This document shows, piece by piece, positions 41,271-51,209 of a DNA stretch of 64,000 nt. The notes under the pieces are model-generated. The model saw only the letters and a list, made by a program, of their open reading frames with translations, made no database searches and had not been told where the DNA came from. The position numbers and the translations under genes were made by a program. The first letter of the stretch is position 1; each line of letters starts with the position of its first letter. This DNA is from Sodalis ligni (lineage in GTDB: Bacteria; Pseudomonadota; Gammaproteobacteria; Enterobacterales; Enterobacteriaceae), in the NCBI RefSeq assembly GCF_016865525.2, contig NZ_CP075169.1:1-64000 (forward strand), written 5' to 3'.

Positions 41271-41627
41271 TTAGGTTTCGGTCCAGACACCCAGAATATA
41301 TCCCTCGGGATCTTTGAAATGCAACCGCTCTCCGCCCGGAAAGGCGAAGATGGGTTTCACGATCTCAGCTCCCGCGGCCTGCAGCTTTTTCTGGGTTTCA
41401 ACGAGATCCTTGGCATAGAAAATCACCAGAGGGCCTCCTGCCGTGGTTATGGCCTCGGTGGTGGTAAATCCGCCGGTAATGCGGCCGTCGGAAAATTCGG
41501 TATAGGTTGGGCCGTAATCGGTAAAGAGCCAGTCAAACACCTCGCCATAGAATTTTTTAGCGCGGGGTATGTCGCTGACATTGAATTCGACATAGTCTAC
41601 CTGCCCATTGGCGCCGATCTCTTTCAT
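41271..41627 (-). CDS. VOC-family (glyoxalase-like) protein
   Basis: A 118-120 residue vicinal-oxygen-chelate protein, with beta-alpha-beta repeats starting VDYVEFNVSDIPRAKKFYGE and ending FPGGERLHFKDPEGYILGVW. His and Glu residues at usual metal positions are only partly conserved, as in many CFP-30/27-like members. ATG 41627 has the better distance from AGAGG than 41633. Function unknown. The 110 bases below the stop contain a strong hairpin at 41223-41246. Confidence 0.8.
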   Translation of the reverse strand: MKEIGANGQVDYVEFNVSDIPRAKKFYGEVFDWLFTDYGPTYTEFSDGRITGGFTTTEAITTAGGPLVIFYAKDLVETQKKLQAAGAEIVKPIFAFPGGERLHFKDPEGYILGVWTET

Positions 41628-42008
41628 GGTCATATCCTCTGTTGCGTTGACATACCATAAGTATGGCCTATCGGTTGACGGTTAGCCGATCATCAAAACA
41701 AAAAACGTTCCCGGCCTTGCCGGCCGGGCGCTTAAATCCGATGCATTTAAATGATCATGATGTGGCAAATTGTTATTAAACTAATAATTTAATTATTTAA
41801 AATAAAAGTCATTCGCAATGGGTTAGTCGATTAAAAATATAAATACTTAATGCCAATTGCTAATTAATTTTATAATACATTATTATAAAGTGTTATCCGG
41901 CTGTCGCGGATGGCCTATACTCTTAGCCGACGGCGTTTCTTTAAGCCGCTTTTCGCCTAGTGAAAAAAATGTTCATGGCATTCACTGGAAAATTTGATAG
42001 GAGTTATT

Positions 42009-42407
42009 ATGCTGGGAATCACTGAGGTCGTGGATCGTTTGTCCGCTTGTTTCAAATGTCCGTCGGATAACAATCCGGCTACGGATGAGGGACAAAGGGC
42101 CAAACCGGGTAATGTTAATAAGATTGTGAATATCACTTATACGCCCTCTTCTCCCTCCTTATCCGCACCCACCTTGCCTTCCCAGCATGATGCCGCGGCA
42201 GATTCCGATTGTACCGAAATCACATCCCAATGCCACCAAGGGGCGCGACAACTTTCTGTTCGTTTTTCCGACGAGGTGGTAGTCGATCGGCCTCTACGAC
42301 TTACACGGCCACAGCTAAAAAAAATTACTCATGTCGTTAATCGAGAAGTAGCAAGACCCCAAACGCCCTTGCCGGAAAGGCAGAATACATTGTCGCTTAG
42401 TGAATAA
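42009..42407 (+). CDS. Hypothetical protein (132 aa)
   Basis: I do not recognise this protein. ATG 42009 has AGGAG six to seven bases upstream. It begins MLGITEVVDRLSACFKCPSD, then runs into a low-complexity Ser/Pro/Thr stretch (NITYTPSSPSLSAPTLPSQ), and ends Arg-rich. No signal peptide or membrane helix is seen. Neighbouring DNA is AT-rich. Its leader (ATAGGAG, TT, TATGCT) resembles that of the broken gene at 42825. Secreted-effector-like composition is possible but unproven. Confidence 0.45.
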   Translation: MLGITEVVDRLSACFKCPSDNNPATDEGQRAKPGNVNKIVNITYTPSSPSLSAPTLPSQHDAAADSDCTEITSQCHQGARQLSVRFSDEVVVDRPLRLTRPQLKKITHVVNREVARPQTPLPERQNTLSLSE

Positions 42408-42824
42408 TCGATAATATAAGTAAAATGATGGCGACAGCACAGAGAGCTGCTGTCCGAAACAATATATAAATTTTTATATGCATAAAAATTTTATTTATAA
42501 CTATATATATAATCTCCCGGTCGGCGACAGCTATTGCTAACCCCATTTTCCGATGTTAGTATGTCTCCGGCTGGTAACATTTCATTAACAAAAGCCATGG
42601 CTAATTTTATCGTCCTGTTTTCAGAACGCGAAAGGCAACGATGAATGCCTAAAATGATTGAATATGCCTAATGCCAAGGCTGTTGCAATACTCTAAAAAT
42701 TACAAGGATAATAAATACATTAAAAATAAATGCCACTATCAGAAACAAAAGCTAATCATTGCTTTTGAAAATATAAAATTAATTCTAAATTTTACTAATA
42801 TCTATAATAATAGGAGATTGAGGT

Positions 42825-43672
42825 ATGCTAACATTTTTGGATCATGCCATTTATAATAATCGGCTTTCGTTGATTATGCCGCCGGTAGCCAGCAAGAATA
42901 ATAATTATCTCCCAAATTTACGCCAGGTCTCTAACCGTGATGATAAACCCTATACGAACAAGGCCGAAAAGAATTGTGATCACCTGGTTGATTTGTATCC
43001 ATCAGCATTGATGTTCGCAACAGGAGAATCGCTGCCGGTAACATTCAAGCAGCTGTTTGTAGATCATTGCTTAAGGATTTCTTTTCCTTGTGCCAAGGAA
43101 ATGCTGATAAAACTTATGATAATTTTATCAATACCGATGCCGAAGAAATTTGGGTGCGAGAAAGCATCACTCTCTATGCATGCTCAAATTATATTGTAAA
43201 ATACTATATTGAAACTTGTTCAATGCAAAAGCAATCCAATGTTAAAAATTTCATAAGCATATAAGGGCATTGAGCAATCTTATGGTAGGTGACAGTTTCG
43301 ATAGATCATCAAAATTTATAGTAGACATTGACGGGAGCCACAAAATCATCCGCCATTGAGCACGCTTTTAAATAAAATAGGAGGCGATATTGTCAAAATA
43401 TTTAATGGTTGTCATGGCCCAAGTGATGATATCATTAATCTCATATTGCTTAACCACAGTATTCTGAATGTCAAAGGCAAGGACAAGGTAATAGTGGTAA
43501 ATTATTCGTGGATAGCGATATAAAGCATTTACAGCGCATAGACAATGAAAGAGGTAAAACCCGGCAGCGAAGTTCATCCAGCATGTCATATACTGAAGAA
43601 CAATTAATTCGCGTAATCGGTACCCGGACCAAGTATCAATGTTTGAATATAAAAGGAAATAATTGTCAATGA
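42825..43672 (+). pseudogene. Decayed gene of about 280 codons
   Basis: From ATG 42825 (ribosome binding site AGGAG) the frame gives MLTFLDHAIYNNRLSLIMPP to about LPVTFKQLFVDH. Protein-like sequence then continues in other frames: SLCQGNADKTYDNFINTDAE to 43264; NLMVGDSFDRSSKFIVDIDG to about 43356; KIGGDIVKIFNGCHGPSDDI to 43523; and HLQRIDNERGKTRQRSSSS to TGA at 43670. Four frame changes are needed, so it is a pseudogene. The product is AT-rich in codon use, hydrophilic, and not recognised. Confidence 0.55.
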
Positions 43673-43692
43673 TTTCATCCATGCAAAGGTAT

Positions 43693-43726
43693 AACGCTTG
43701 AATCCAACAAACGCTTGAATCCAACA
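43693..43726. repeat. Perfect 17-bp tandem duplication
   Basis: AACGCTTGAATCCAACA occurs twice in direct tandem. It lies just after the decayed gene, and the length of 17 would shift any reading frame across it. Confidence 0.9.
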
Positions 43727-43775
43727 AGAGTGTCCTTCGTTATCCTCTTTAAGCAGATTATCAGGAGATGCCATA

Positions 43776-44195
43776 ATGGACGGAGCCGCAGCATGTTTAG
43801 ACATCGTGTTCCCTTGCTGTTATTTATCACCACAGACCGGGGCAAACAAAAGCGGGAATTTTTCAGCAGAGGAATCGAGAATCGCGGCAGCCTCTGCGGC
43901 TGCTAATAGACCCGTTCTTCCCGGTTTCAAGGATAGGCGGGCGCTCATCTCAACCGATTCGCGCTATCCGGTGTCTGGTCTATATATATACCCTTTCCCG
44001 AGCTTTGTCGGGCCCCTGGAAGGCTTCACTCCCCCTCCAAGCGTATTCGTGATATGCAATAATGGGGGGCCGTCGCAGATTTGCGGCACCCTCAGCCCGG
44101 CACCCACCATAACGCGGCAGCCGACATCAACGCTAAACCCGCTTATCACGGCCCCCGAAATGGATACCGTGCCGATTTCGCTGAATCATCTATAG
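43776..44195 (+). CDS. Hypothetical protein (139 aa)
   Basis: I do not recognise this protein. The ATG has GGAG at about eight bases. It starts MDGAAACLDIVFPCCYLSPQ, has an Ala-rich stretch (IAAASAAANRP), and a Pro/Thr-rich second half (GFTPPPSVFVICNNGGPSQI). Six cysteines are spread over it. No helix long enough for a membrane span is seen. It lies in the accessory patch next to the decayed gene and could itself be a chance frame. Confidence 0.35.
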   Translation: MDGAAACLDIVFPCCYLSPQTGANKSGNFSAEESRIAAASAAANRPVLPGFKDRRALISTDSRYPVSGLYIYPFPSFVGPLEGFTPPPSVFVICNNGGPSQICGTLSPAPTITRQPTSTLNPLITAPEMDTVPISLNHL

Positions 44196-44207
44196 AACAG
44201 CATGCCT

Positions 44208-44603
44208 TTATTTGCCGTAATGCATGCCTTCCAGCTTCATGCCGTCAGGGTCAAGGAAGAATACCGCATAATAATCATCATAATATTCACCGGCGGGGTC
44301 GGCGATTTCGGCGCCGCTTCGTTCCAGCCAGGCCTGAAGCTCATCCACATCCTTACGGCTGTTAAGAGACCAGGCGTAATGATGGAAGCCTATATCGCCC
44401 TTACGATAGGGATGCTTCTTGCCCTCCTGGTCTGCCTGATATATCCAGAAGCGGGTATTGCCGTTGCTCCAGCCCATGGCCTCGGGCATTTCGTCCATAA
44501 TGTCAAAACCCAGGAAATCGAACAAGCCGCTGTAGAACTTCCTGGAAACCGCAAAGTCACTCACGCTGACCACTAAATGATCCACTGCCTGTACACGGGA
44601 CAT
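44208..44603 (-). CDS. VOC-family (glyoxalase-like) protein
   Basis: A 131-residue vicinal-oxygen-chelate protein. The start MSRVQAVDHLVVSVSDFAVS at 44603 follows GGAGGAAAGG. Metal-type residues lie in VDHLVVSV (His), GFHHYAWSL (His) and DPDGMKLEGMHYG (Glu). It could be a lyase, dioxygenase or resistance protein; the substrate is unknown. Followed upstream on the same strand by the cupin gene. Confidence 0.82.
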   Translation of the reverse strand: MSRVQAVDHLVVSVSDFAVSRKFYSGLFDFLGFDIMDEMPEAMGWSNGNTRFWIYQADQEGKKHPYRKGDIGFHHYAWSLNSRKDVDELQAWLERSGAEIADPAGEYYDDYYAVFFLDPDGMKLEGMHYGK

Positions 44604-44766
44604 AGCCTTTCCTCCAGCTTGAAAGCCGGGCGGCATTGAGTGGGCGCTGCCTCACATGCCGTGCCGGCTGGGCAAAAAAACAGATTGGCGCTTAGGGTTA
44701 ATGCGCGCTTGCTGACAAAGTGCAAGCCGGGAAAGTTTCCCATCACCCTGTGGCCTAAGTATAGCT

Positions 44767-45285
44767 TCAGGCTTGTTCGGGGTTATGCCACAGAGTGGTA
44801 ATGCCTCCCCGATCGCCGGTAATCGGGTCGGTGGCGGGCAGGGGGACCTTGGCGATACGCTGACGGACCGCCGCCAGTTTGGCGGGATCATCGCGGCATA
44901 AGTCGGCGCTCATTCCGGGCGGATAAGCCCCCACCACCATAAAACCTTCCTCGGACTTGACGGCCTTATGGCCGACTCCGGCCGGAATAAGCACCACATC
45001 CCCTACGGTCAATGGCAATACCGGCCCGGTTTCCCCGCCGAACTGAACCTGGGCCTGTCCGGCATACACTCCCAGCAGCTCATGGGTCTCGGCGTGGAAA
45101 TGGGTAAAGGGGTAAATAATATAACGCCATTGGGGCGGCCATTGATGTGCGGTGAAACACTGTTCAAGCCATGACGCCGGATCTTTTGTTTCAACCGGAA
45201 TGATATTGCGGTAAATGACCAGCGGCAGCGGACTGTTGGGCACCCCGCCCACCGCCTCGTTCAGGTCCAGGGTTTCTATCGTCAT
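44767..45285 (-). CDS. Cupin-domain protein
   Basis: A 172-residue cupin. The motif pair is FTHFHAETHELLGVYAGQAQ (two His, Glu) and GDVVLIPAGVGHKAV (His), so metal binding is likely. The arrangement resembles Bacillus YjlB-type proteins of unknown function. The start at 45285 follows GAGG at nine bases. Same strand as the VOC gene, with a gap of about 160 bases. Confidence 0.8.
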   Translation of the reverse strand: MTIETLDLNEAVGGVPNSPLPLVIYRNIIPVETKDPASWLEQCFTAHQWPPQWRYIIYPFTHFHAETHELLGVYAGQAQVQFGGETGPVLPLTVGDVVLIPAGVGHKAVKSEEGFMVVGAYPPGMSADLCRDDPAKLAAVRQRIAKVPLPATDPITGDRGGITTLWHNPEQA

Positions 45286-45439
45286 CTGGAATTCCTCTGA
45301 AAACATGTTTTATCAGCATAGTTAATCATTAGAATGTCGCGAGAGATTTACAGACCCTACCCCAAGGCATAAGCTATCTGACGAATTGTAAGGTACGGAT
45401 ATCATTGTTCTCTAATTCGTTTTTAACGGGAGTCATCTC

Positions 45440-46039
45440 ATGAGCAACGCTTTTTTAGACGCGATTACGGCTCGGCGTTCAATCTATGCCATCGGCAAAA
45501 ATGTCAGCCTGTCGGAGGACCAAATCACTTCGCTGATCAAACAAGCGGTGAAACACAGTCCCTCGTCCTTTAATTCTCAAAGCTCGCGCGTGGTGGTGCT
45601 TTTTGGCGCCCAGCATGAAAAATTATGGAATATCATTAAAGAGACCTTGCGAAAAATCGTTCCCGCCGAGGCTTTCTCCACTACTGAAACCAAACTCGCC
45701 TCCTTTGCCGCGGGCAAGGGTACGGTGCTGTTTTTTGAAGATACCCAGGTCATCGATACGCTGCAAAAACAATTCGCTGCGTATGCCGACAGCTTTCCCA
45801 TTTGGTCGGAACATTCTACCGGTATTGCTCAGTTCGCCGTTTGGTCGACCTTGGCCCAGGAGCATATCGGCGCTACTGTTCAGCATTATAATCCGCTGAT
45901 AGACGACGAGGTGAAAAGCACCTGGCATTTGCCGGACAGCTGGAAGCTGCGGGCGCAAATGCCGTTTGGCTCCATCGAGCAGCCGGCGGGAGAGAAAACG
46001 TTCATCTCCGACGAAGAGCGCTTTCGTATTTTTAAATAA
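45440..46039 (+). CDS. Nitroreductase-family protein (Frm2/Hbn1-like)
   Basis: A 199-residue flavin-fold oxidoreductase. Family features include AITARRSIYAIGKNVSLSED near the start and HSPSSFNSQSSRVVVLFG for FMN binding, and LPDSWKLRAQMPFGSIEQP near the end. This subgroup (yeast Frm2/Hbn1, bacterial YdgI-like) is linked to reduction of nitro compounds and oxidative stress. GGGAG precedes the ATG. Confidence 0.85.
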   Translation: MSNAFLDAITARRSIYAIGKNVSLSEDQITSLIKQAVKHSPSSFNSQSSRVVVLFGAQHEKLWNIIKETLRKIVPAEAFSTTETKLASFAAGKGTVLFFEDTQVIDTLQKQFAAYADSFPIWSEHSTGIAQFAVWSTLAQEHIGATVQHYNPLIDDEVKSTWHLPDSWKLRAQMPFGSIEQPAGEKTFISDEERFRIFK

Positions 46040-46069
46040 GCAAAGAGTGTGAACCGCTCTTTACGTCCG

Positions 46070-46100
46070 GACCGATACGCTGCCGCGGGTATCGGTCTTT
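46070..46100 (+). terminator. Terminator after the nitroreductase gene
   Basis: GACCGATAC and GTATCGGTC form a perfect nine-base-pair stem across a ten-base GC-rich loop, followed by TTTC. It lies 30 bases after the stop. Confidence 0.7.
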
Positions 46101-46265
46101 CAATATTGACGGCCTGACAGATAAAAGAGGCCGCCTTTCTCAAAAAAATCAGAAGCGGCTATAGTTAATGAGCTGAGCGGTCAAAAAATAAGCAGCGGGG
46201 TCGGCATCGGCTAACGCAATGGTCGGGGCCGGAAGATAAACGTGGTGAGTCACAGGAGAATGGCG

Positions 46266-46358
46266 ATGACCAGGATTTTGATAGTATTTCTGTTTTTTGT
46301 AGCGATTTGCGCCGGAATCATGGTGGTACAAATGGGCGGCCGCTACCCTTGGATTTGA
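46266..46358 (+). CDS. Candidate small membrane protein (30 aa)
   Basis: ATG 46266 has AGGAG at seven bases and encodes MTRILIVFLFFVAICAGIMV followed by VQMGGRYPWI. That is one hydrophobic helix of about 20 residues with a positive N-terminus and a short polar tail, the typical build of enteric small membrane proteins. No named family was recognised. Confidence 0.5.
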   Translation: MTRILIVFLFFVAICAGIMVVQMGGRYPWI

Positions 46359-46474
46359 TCTGCCCGCGGTAAGTCTTGCCTCCCTTGTGCCTGGTTGATT
46401 GATACGGCCGTTTCCTGTGAGTTTGGCCGGGAAAGGCTGCTGCCCGTTTGGTCCGGCTGAGGGCAGTGTTTTAG

Positions 46475-47674
46475 TTATGATTTGTCCGGCGGGCTGACTT
46501 TATGCAAGCCCGACCAAAGCTGCATGGTGTTGATAAAGACCATTAGCGCGGTGAAGACAAAAACCCAGCGAAACCCCAGTACCGCCGATACGCTGGAGCC
46601 AATGAGGGGGCCCACCACGTTGCCCATATACATAAAGGATTGATTATAACCAAAAATCCTTCCCGTCACCCGCTCGCTGGAATATTTGACCAGCAGGGTC
46701 TGGACGGCGGGCATAAGGGCACCGTCGGCGAAACCCAGCAGAAAACGCAATATCCCCAACTGCAGGGGAGTCTGCACAAACGCCATAATGCAAAACAGCA
46801 GAATGCTGCCAATCATGGCGGTCATCAGGATACGGCCGGTGCCGATGCGATCCCCCAACTGGCCCAGTCGCGGGGCGGCAATAAGCGCCGATACCCCGGG
46901 CACGGCGGCGATGGCGCCGCTGATAAAGGCCAGGTTACCGTTGTTGCCGGCAAGATCCTTGATAAACAAGGTCAGGATAGGGCTGATGGAGCTGTTGGTC
47001 AGCTGGATCATCATCGTGGTGATGAACAGGCTGAAAATCAGGGTGGGATAGGGCAGGGTTTCGAAAACCGCTCGCCCTTTGAGCATATTCGCCTTGGTGA
47101 CCGTGACAACTTTTTCTTTAATCAAAAACAGCGTAATCAGGAAACTGACAAACATCAGCAGCGCGGTAACCAGAAACACCGTCCGCAGCCCCAGATGGTC
47201 CGCCATAAATCCCCCCAGCAGCGGGCCGACGATAACGCCGGCCACCTGCCCGGTGGAAAGAGTACCCAGCGCCCAGCCGCTTTTATCGCGCGGCACCTGT
47301 GAGGCCACCAGCGCCATGGCATTGGGAATATAGCCGGAGGTTAGCCCCATCAGGGCGCGCAGCAGGAAGAGCTGGTAGACATTCTGGGCGAACCCTTGTA
47401 ACGCGATGACCACCGCCATACCCAATGATGCCCGCAGCAGCATCAATTTACGTCCTTTACGATCCGCCAGGCTGCCCCAGAGAGGGGATACTACCGAGGA
47501 GATAAGAAACGTGGCGCTGAAGACCAGACCTGACCAGATACTGAGGGCCTCATGGGAATGCACGCCCAACTGTTCAACATACAGCGGTAAAAACGGGAGT
47601 ATTTGGCTCATGGCCAGTCCGGTAAAGAAGCAACCTAACCAGACGGAGATAATATTGACCTTCCAGGCTTCCAT
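46475..47674 (-). CDS. mdtG: MFS multidrug efflux transporter MdtG-like
   Basis: A 12-helix inner-membrane drug/proton antiporter of 399 residues. Shared with MdtG are [11 protein letters not shown], the MFS motif [40 protein letters not shown] with the antiporter motif, and [20 protein letters not shown]. In Escherichia MdtG gives fosfomycin and deoxycholate tolerance. It is divergent from ohrR. Confidence 0.85.
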   Translation of the reverse strand: MEAWKVNIISVWLGCFFTGLAMSQILPFLPLYVEQLGVHSHEALSIWSGLVFSATFLISSVVSPLWGSLADRKGRKLMLLRASLGMAVVIALQGFAQNVYQLFLLRALMGLTSGYIPNAMALVASQVPRDKSGWALGTLSTGQVAGVIVGPLLGGFMADHLGLRTVFLVTALLMFVSFLITLFLIKEKVVTVTKANMLKGRAVFETLPYPTLIFSLFITTMMIQLTNSSISPILTLFIKDLAGNNGNLAFISGAIAAVPGVSALIAAPRLGQLGDRIGTGRILMTAMIGSILLFCIMAFVQTPLQLGILRFLLGFADGALMPAVQTLLVKYSSERVTGRIFGYNQSFMYMGNVVGPLIGSSVSAVLGFRWVFVFTALMVFINTMQLWSGLHKVSPPDKS

Positions 47675-47885
47675 GTTTACACGCTTACGTTAAAGAAATA
47701 ATGAGTTGCTTGTCGGGCAATATTAACAGCTTGGCGCGGCAAGACTCTATGTCGTTTATAATATGTAGCAAAATTATGGAGTATTGACATCATTATCCGG
47801 CCCTGGGGAAAGCCCGGTTAGCGGGCATCAAGGGAAAATCAAAAAATAATTTGCTATTCTATAGTGCGCTATATAAAATAAAACC

Positions 47886-48347
47886 ATGAAGTCACCACTT
47901 AACGGCAACACACCGATGGCTATGTCAATGTCGCTAGACCAACAGTTCTGCTTTGCCCTGTACTCCGCCAACCTGGCGCTGAATAAGGTGTATCGCAAAT
48001 TACTGGCGAAGCTGAATCTCACCTATCCCCAATACCTGGTCATGCTGGTGTTATGGGAACGGGATGAAATCATGGTATCGGAAATCGGCGAGCAACTGTT
48101 TTTGGATTCCGCCACCCTCACCCCGCTGCTTAAGCGTCTGGAAGCTGCCGGTTTATTGCTGCGGTCCCGTTCCGCCGAGGATGAGCGCCAGGTGATCATC
48201 CGTTTGACCGATCAGGGCCGGGCATTGAAAGATGTTGCCAAATCGGTTCCGGACGATGTGCTGTGCGCCACCGCCTGTAGCGAAGAAAAATTAACCGGCT
48301 TGAAAAAACAGCTTGAATCCTTGCGCGCCCAGTTGGCGCAATGGTAA
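47886..48347 (+). CDS. ohrR: Organic hydroperoxide regulator OhrR (MarR family)
   Basis: OhrR represses ohr until its reactive cysteine is oxidised by organic peroxides. The winged helix reads [20 protein letters not shown] then KRLEAAGLL, with [13 protein letters not shown] in the wing. The reactive Cys is the one in [14 protein letters not shown]. The start is uncertain: ATG 47886 has no clear ribosome binding site, and ATG codons at 47916 and 47922 would also keep the Cys. The target gene ohr follows after 157 bases. Confidence 0.88.
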   Translation: MKSPLNGNTPMAMSMSLDQQFCFALYSANLALNKVYRKLLAKLNLTYPQYLVMLVLWERDEIMVSEIGEQLFLDSATLTPLLKRLEAAGLLLRSRSAEDERQVIIRLTDQGRALKDVAKSVPDDVLCATACSEEKLTGLKKQLESLRAQLAQW

Positions 48348-48504
48348 AACCGCCCAAGGCGACCCTTTAGCGGAACGCATTATGATCAGAACGGATCGGC
48401 TATAATTAATTGATGTGGTTCATTTATATTGTAAGCGATTTAATCGTGAATGAATACGCTCCGGCAAGCGGAGATAACATCCCATAACGTAAGAGGAAAA
48501 AACG

Positions 48505-48933
48505 ATGTCTATTGAAAAAGTTCTTTATCGTGCCAAAGCCAAGGCTACCGGCGGACGTGACGGACGGGCAACCTCATCCGACGGCGTACTGGATGTGAAA
48601 TTAGGCATACCCAAAGAAATGGGCGGACCCGGTGGGGCTTTCACCAACCCTGAACAATTATTTGCCGCCGGCTACTCGGCCTGTTTCCTTGGCGCGCTCA
48701 AGCATGTTGCCTCCCAGGAAAAAGTTAAATTACCGGCGGATGCGTATATCGAAGGCACCGTGGGCATTGGTCCCGTTCCCACCGGCTTTGCCATTGAAGC
48801 CCAATTGGATATCCATTTGGCGGGCATGGATCGTAACGTGGCGGAAGAACTGGTCAAGAAGGCCCATGTGGTCTGTCCCTATTCCAACGCGACTCGCAAT
48901 AACATTGATGTTAAGCTCAACGTCATTAACTAG
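48505..48933 (+). CDS. ohr: Organic hydroperoxide resistance protein Ohr
   Basis: Ohr is a thiol peroxidase that reduces fatty-acid and other organic hydroperoxides. The 142 residues include the first catalytic Cys in [15 protein letters not shown] and the second in [12 protein letters not shown], and the Arg/Glu network ([15 protein letters not shown]). AGAGG precedes the ATG by eight bases. It has its own promoter region behind ohrR. Confidence 0.95.
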   Translation: MSIEKVLYRAKAKATGGRDGRATSSDGVLDVKLGIPKEMGGPGGAFTNPEQLFAAGYSACFLGALKHVASQEKVKLPADAYIEGTVGIGPVPTGFAIEAQLDIHLAGMDRNVAEELVKKAHVVCPYSNATRNNIDVKLNVIN

Positions 48934-48984
48934 TTTTGCATAAGACCGGACAGGCGCAAGACGAGGCCGCCGGCGACAGACAAA

Positions 48985-49027
48985 AAAAACCGCTCCGGGC
49001 TGCACGCCTCGGGCGGTTATTTTTTTA
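48985..49027 (+). terminator. Terminator after ohr
   Basis: AACCGC and GCGGTT, with further pairing inside, form a hairpin flanked by an A-run and TATTTTTTT. It lies about 55 bases after the ohr stop. The 195 bases from here to eptB hold no gene. Confidence 0.7.
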
Positions 49028-49222
49028 TCTGTTTAAAACTGGCCTAGCTAAGCTGTGCATAAAACTTTTTAATGTTATGCGTGTCAAAAAGTATCTATTG
49101 TTGTTTTTTTTTAAGATTTTGTTAGCGCTGGTTAGACCTTAATCGTTGCATGTCCTGCAAAAAACACTGTAATAACAGCGACTAAAAAAATTATCACAAA
49201 AGTGCCAGGACTTTTTCATTGA

Positions 49223-50906
49223 TGCCTTTTGCAAAACTGTTTTCACAGCATAAATTCTCGATATTTCTTGCTGTTTATATTTGGTTTTTCTTAATCTGTC
49301 GGTTTTCATACGCCGTTTTGATTTGCTGCACCCAAGCGCTACGCCTGCCAACATGCTGGTGGCCTTAACGGAGATCACCGCCGCGGTACTGTCCACCTTT
49401 TTCCTCATGCGGCTTATCTCATTGGGCGGCCGCTATTTTTACCGGACCGTGGCTTCATTATTGCTGCTGATCTCGGTTGCCGCCAGTTATTACATGACTT
49501 ATTTCAATGTGGTCATCGGTTATGGCATTATCGCGTCGGTAATGACCACCGACATTGATTTATCCAAAGAAATGGTTGGCTTCCACTTTATCATCTGGAT
49601 GGTGTCGGTCAGCGCCATCCCGCTGTTTATTATCTGGAAAAACTCTGTTAGCGGTACGCTTATCCAACAGTTGAATATGCCGGGACAACGTATCAAAGCC
49701 TTGGCGGGCCTGCTGGTGGTTTTTGCCTTGATCTGGCTGCCGGTCCGCTACCAGGAAAATTTGCAGAATCTGCATGAAAAATTGACCAACACCGATTTGC
49801 CCAGCTACGGCGGAGTAATTGCGCACTCCTACCTGCCCATCAACTGGATGGCGGCGCTGGGGCTGTTCACTTATACCCAGCTGGACGAGCGCCAGGATAA
49901 CGCCTCGCTTTTCGATCCCGCCAAACACTTTACCTATATCCCCCCGGCCGGTATCGATGACACCTACGTGGTATTCATCATTGGTGAAACCACCCGCTGG
50001 GATCATATGGGCATACTCGGTTACGCCCGGGACACGACCCCCATGCTGTCCAATGAAAAAAACCTGGTGGCCTTTCGCGGCCTTTCCTGTGATACCTCCA
50101 CTAAACTCTCGCTGCGCTGCATGTTTGTTCGGGAGGGGGGGACGTCGGATAATCAGCAGCGTACCCTGAAAGAACAAAATATTTTTGCCGTTTTGCATTC
50201 ACTGGGGTTTACTTCCGAGCTGTTCGCCATGCAAAGCGAGGTTTGGTTTTATAATAATACCGATGCCAATAACTTCTCTTTCCGCGAAATGATTGGCGCG
50301 GAAAAACGCAATGACGGCAAAAATGTGGATGATATGCTGCTGGTGAACGAGATGCGGGAGTCAATGAACCGGTATCCCAAGGGCAAGCATCTGATCATTT
50401 TGCACACCAAAGGCTCCCATTACCTCTACTCACAACGCTACCCCCGCAGCTATGCCCGTTATCAGCCGGAGTGCATCGGCGTAGATCAGGCCTGCAGTAA
50501 AGCGCAGCTGGTTAATGCCTATGATAATAGCGTGCTATATACCGACAGCTTTATCGATAAGGTTATCGACCAGGTGCGGGGCAAGAAAGCCCTGGTATTT
50601 TATGCCTCCGATCACGGCGAATCCATTGATGAAAACTATCATTTTCACGGTACTCCGCGGGATATGGCTCCGCCGGAGCAATTCCGCGTGCCGATGATGG
50701 TGTGGGCCTCGGACTCGTTCTTGGCGGATCCCGCCCATCGCGATGGGTTTGAACGGTTACAGGCGCAGCAGCGCATCGGTGTCACCCATCGCCATGTGGA
50801 GCTTTTCGACACGATCCTCGGTTGTCTGGGCTACACATCCCCTGACGGCGGTATCAAGGCGCAAAATAACTGGTGCCAGAAACCCCAGCATGAATCGGCG
50901 CTATAA
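49223..50906 (+). pseudogene. eptB: Phosphoethanolamine transferase EptB, frameshifted near the start
   Basis: EptB adds phosphoethanolamine to the outer Kdo of lipopolysaccharide. The frame from ATG 49223 gives the expected N-terminus KLFSQHKFSIFLAVYIWFF, then breaks at the T-run near 49283-49287; the rest continues as NLSVFIRRFDLL in another frame to 50906. One extra T restores it. The remaining 541-codon frame could start only at a TTG without ribosome binding site and would lack the first membrane helix. The sulfatase-like domain is intact (FIIGETTRWDHMG with the Thr nucleophile, FYASDHGESIDEN). eptB next to proK is the Escherichia order. Confidence 0.8.
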
Positions 50907-51042
50907 GGACCCTGACTTGTTGATGAGATTTCAGCCGGGCTTAGCCTTGGTCAGCTGACTGAATGCTTTGTAGACAGTTGTCGTTGATTGATAAAAAAGG
51001 GATTGACGCAAAAAGGCGGCCGCAGTAAGATGCGCCCGCATT

Positions 51043-51119
51043 CGGTGAGTGGCGCAGCCTGGTAGCGCAATACGTTCGGGACGTATGGGTCGGAGGTTCA
51101 AATCCTCTCTCACCGACCA
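51043..51119 (+). tRNA. proK: tRNA-Pro (anticodon CGG)
   Basis: A 77-base cloverleaf with an encoded CCA. The acceptor stem is CGGTGAG / CTCACCG, the anticodon stem loop reads TACGTTCGGGACGTA with anticodon CGG, and the T loop is GTTCAAATC. It matches Escherichia proK closely and lies behind eptB, as there. Confidence 0.97.
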
Positions 51120-51175
51120 ATTTTCTCCAAGGCCATGCCGATTGTTTCCCGGGCACGGCCGGTAAGATAAAAGAA

Positions 51176-51209
51176 AACAGCGCGTTATCATGACGCGCTG
51201 TTTTTTTTT
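51176..51209 (+). terminator. Terminator of tRNA-Pro
   Basis: AACAGCGCG / CGCGCTGTT is a nine-base-pair stem with a nine-base loop, followed by a run of T to 51209. The group II intron begins directly after the T-run. Confidence 0.85.

Noticed and set aside
43368..43727. 119-codon ORF on the minus strand with hydrophobic segments
   Set aside because: It lies antisense to the decayed gene, has no ribosome binding site, and its hydrophobicity follows from AT richness.
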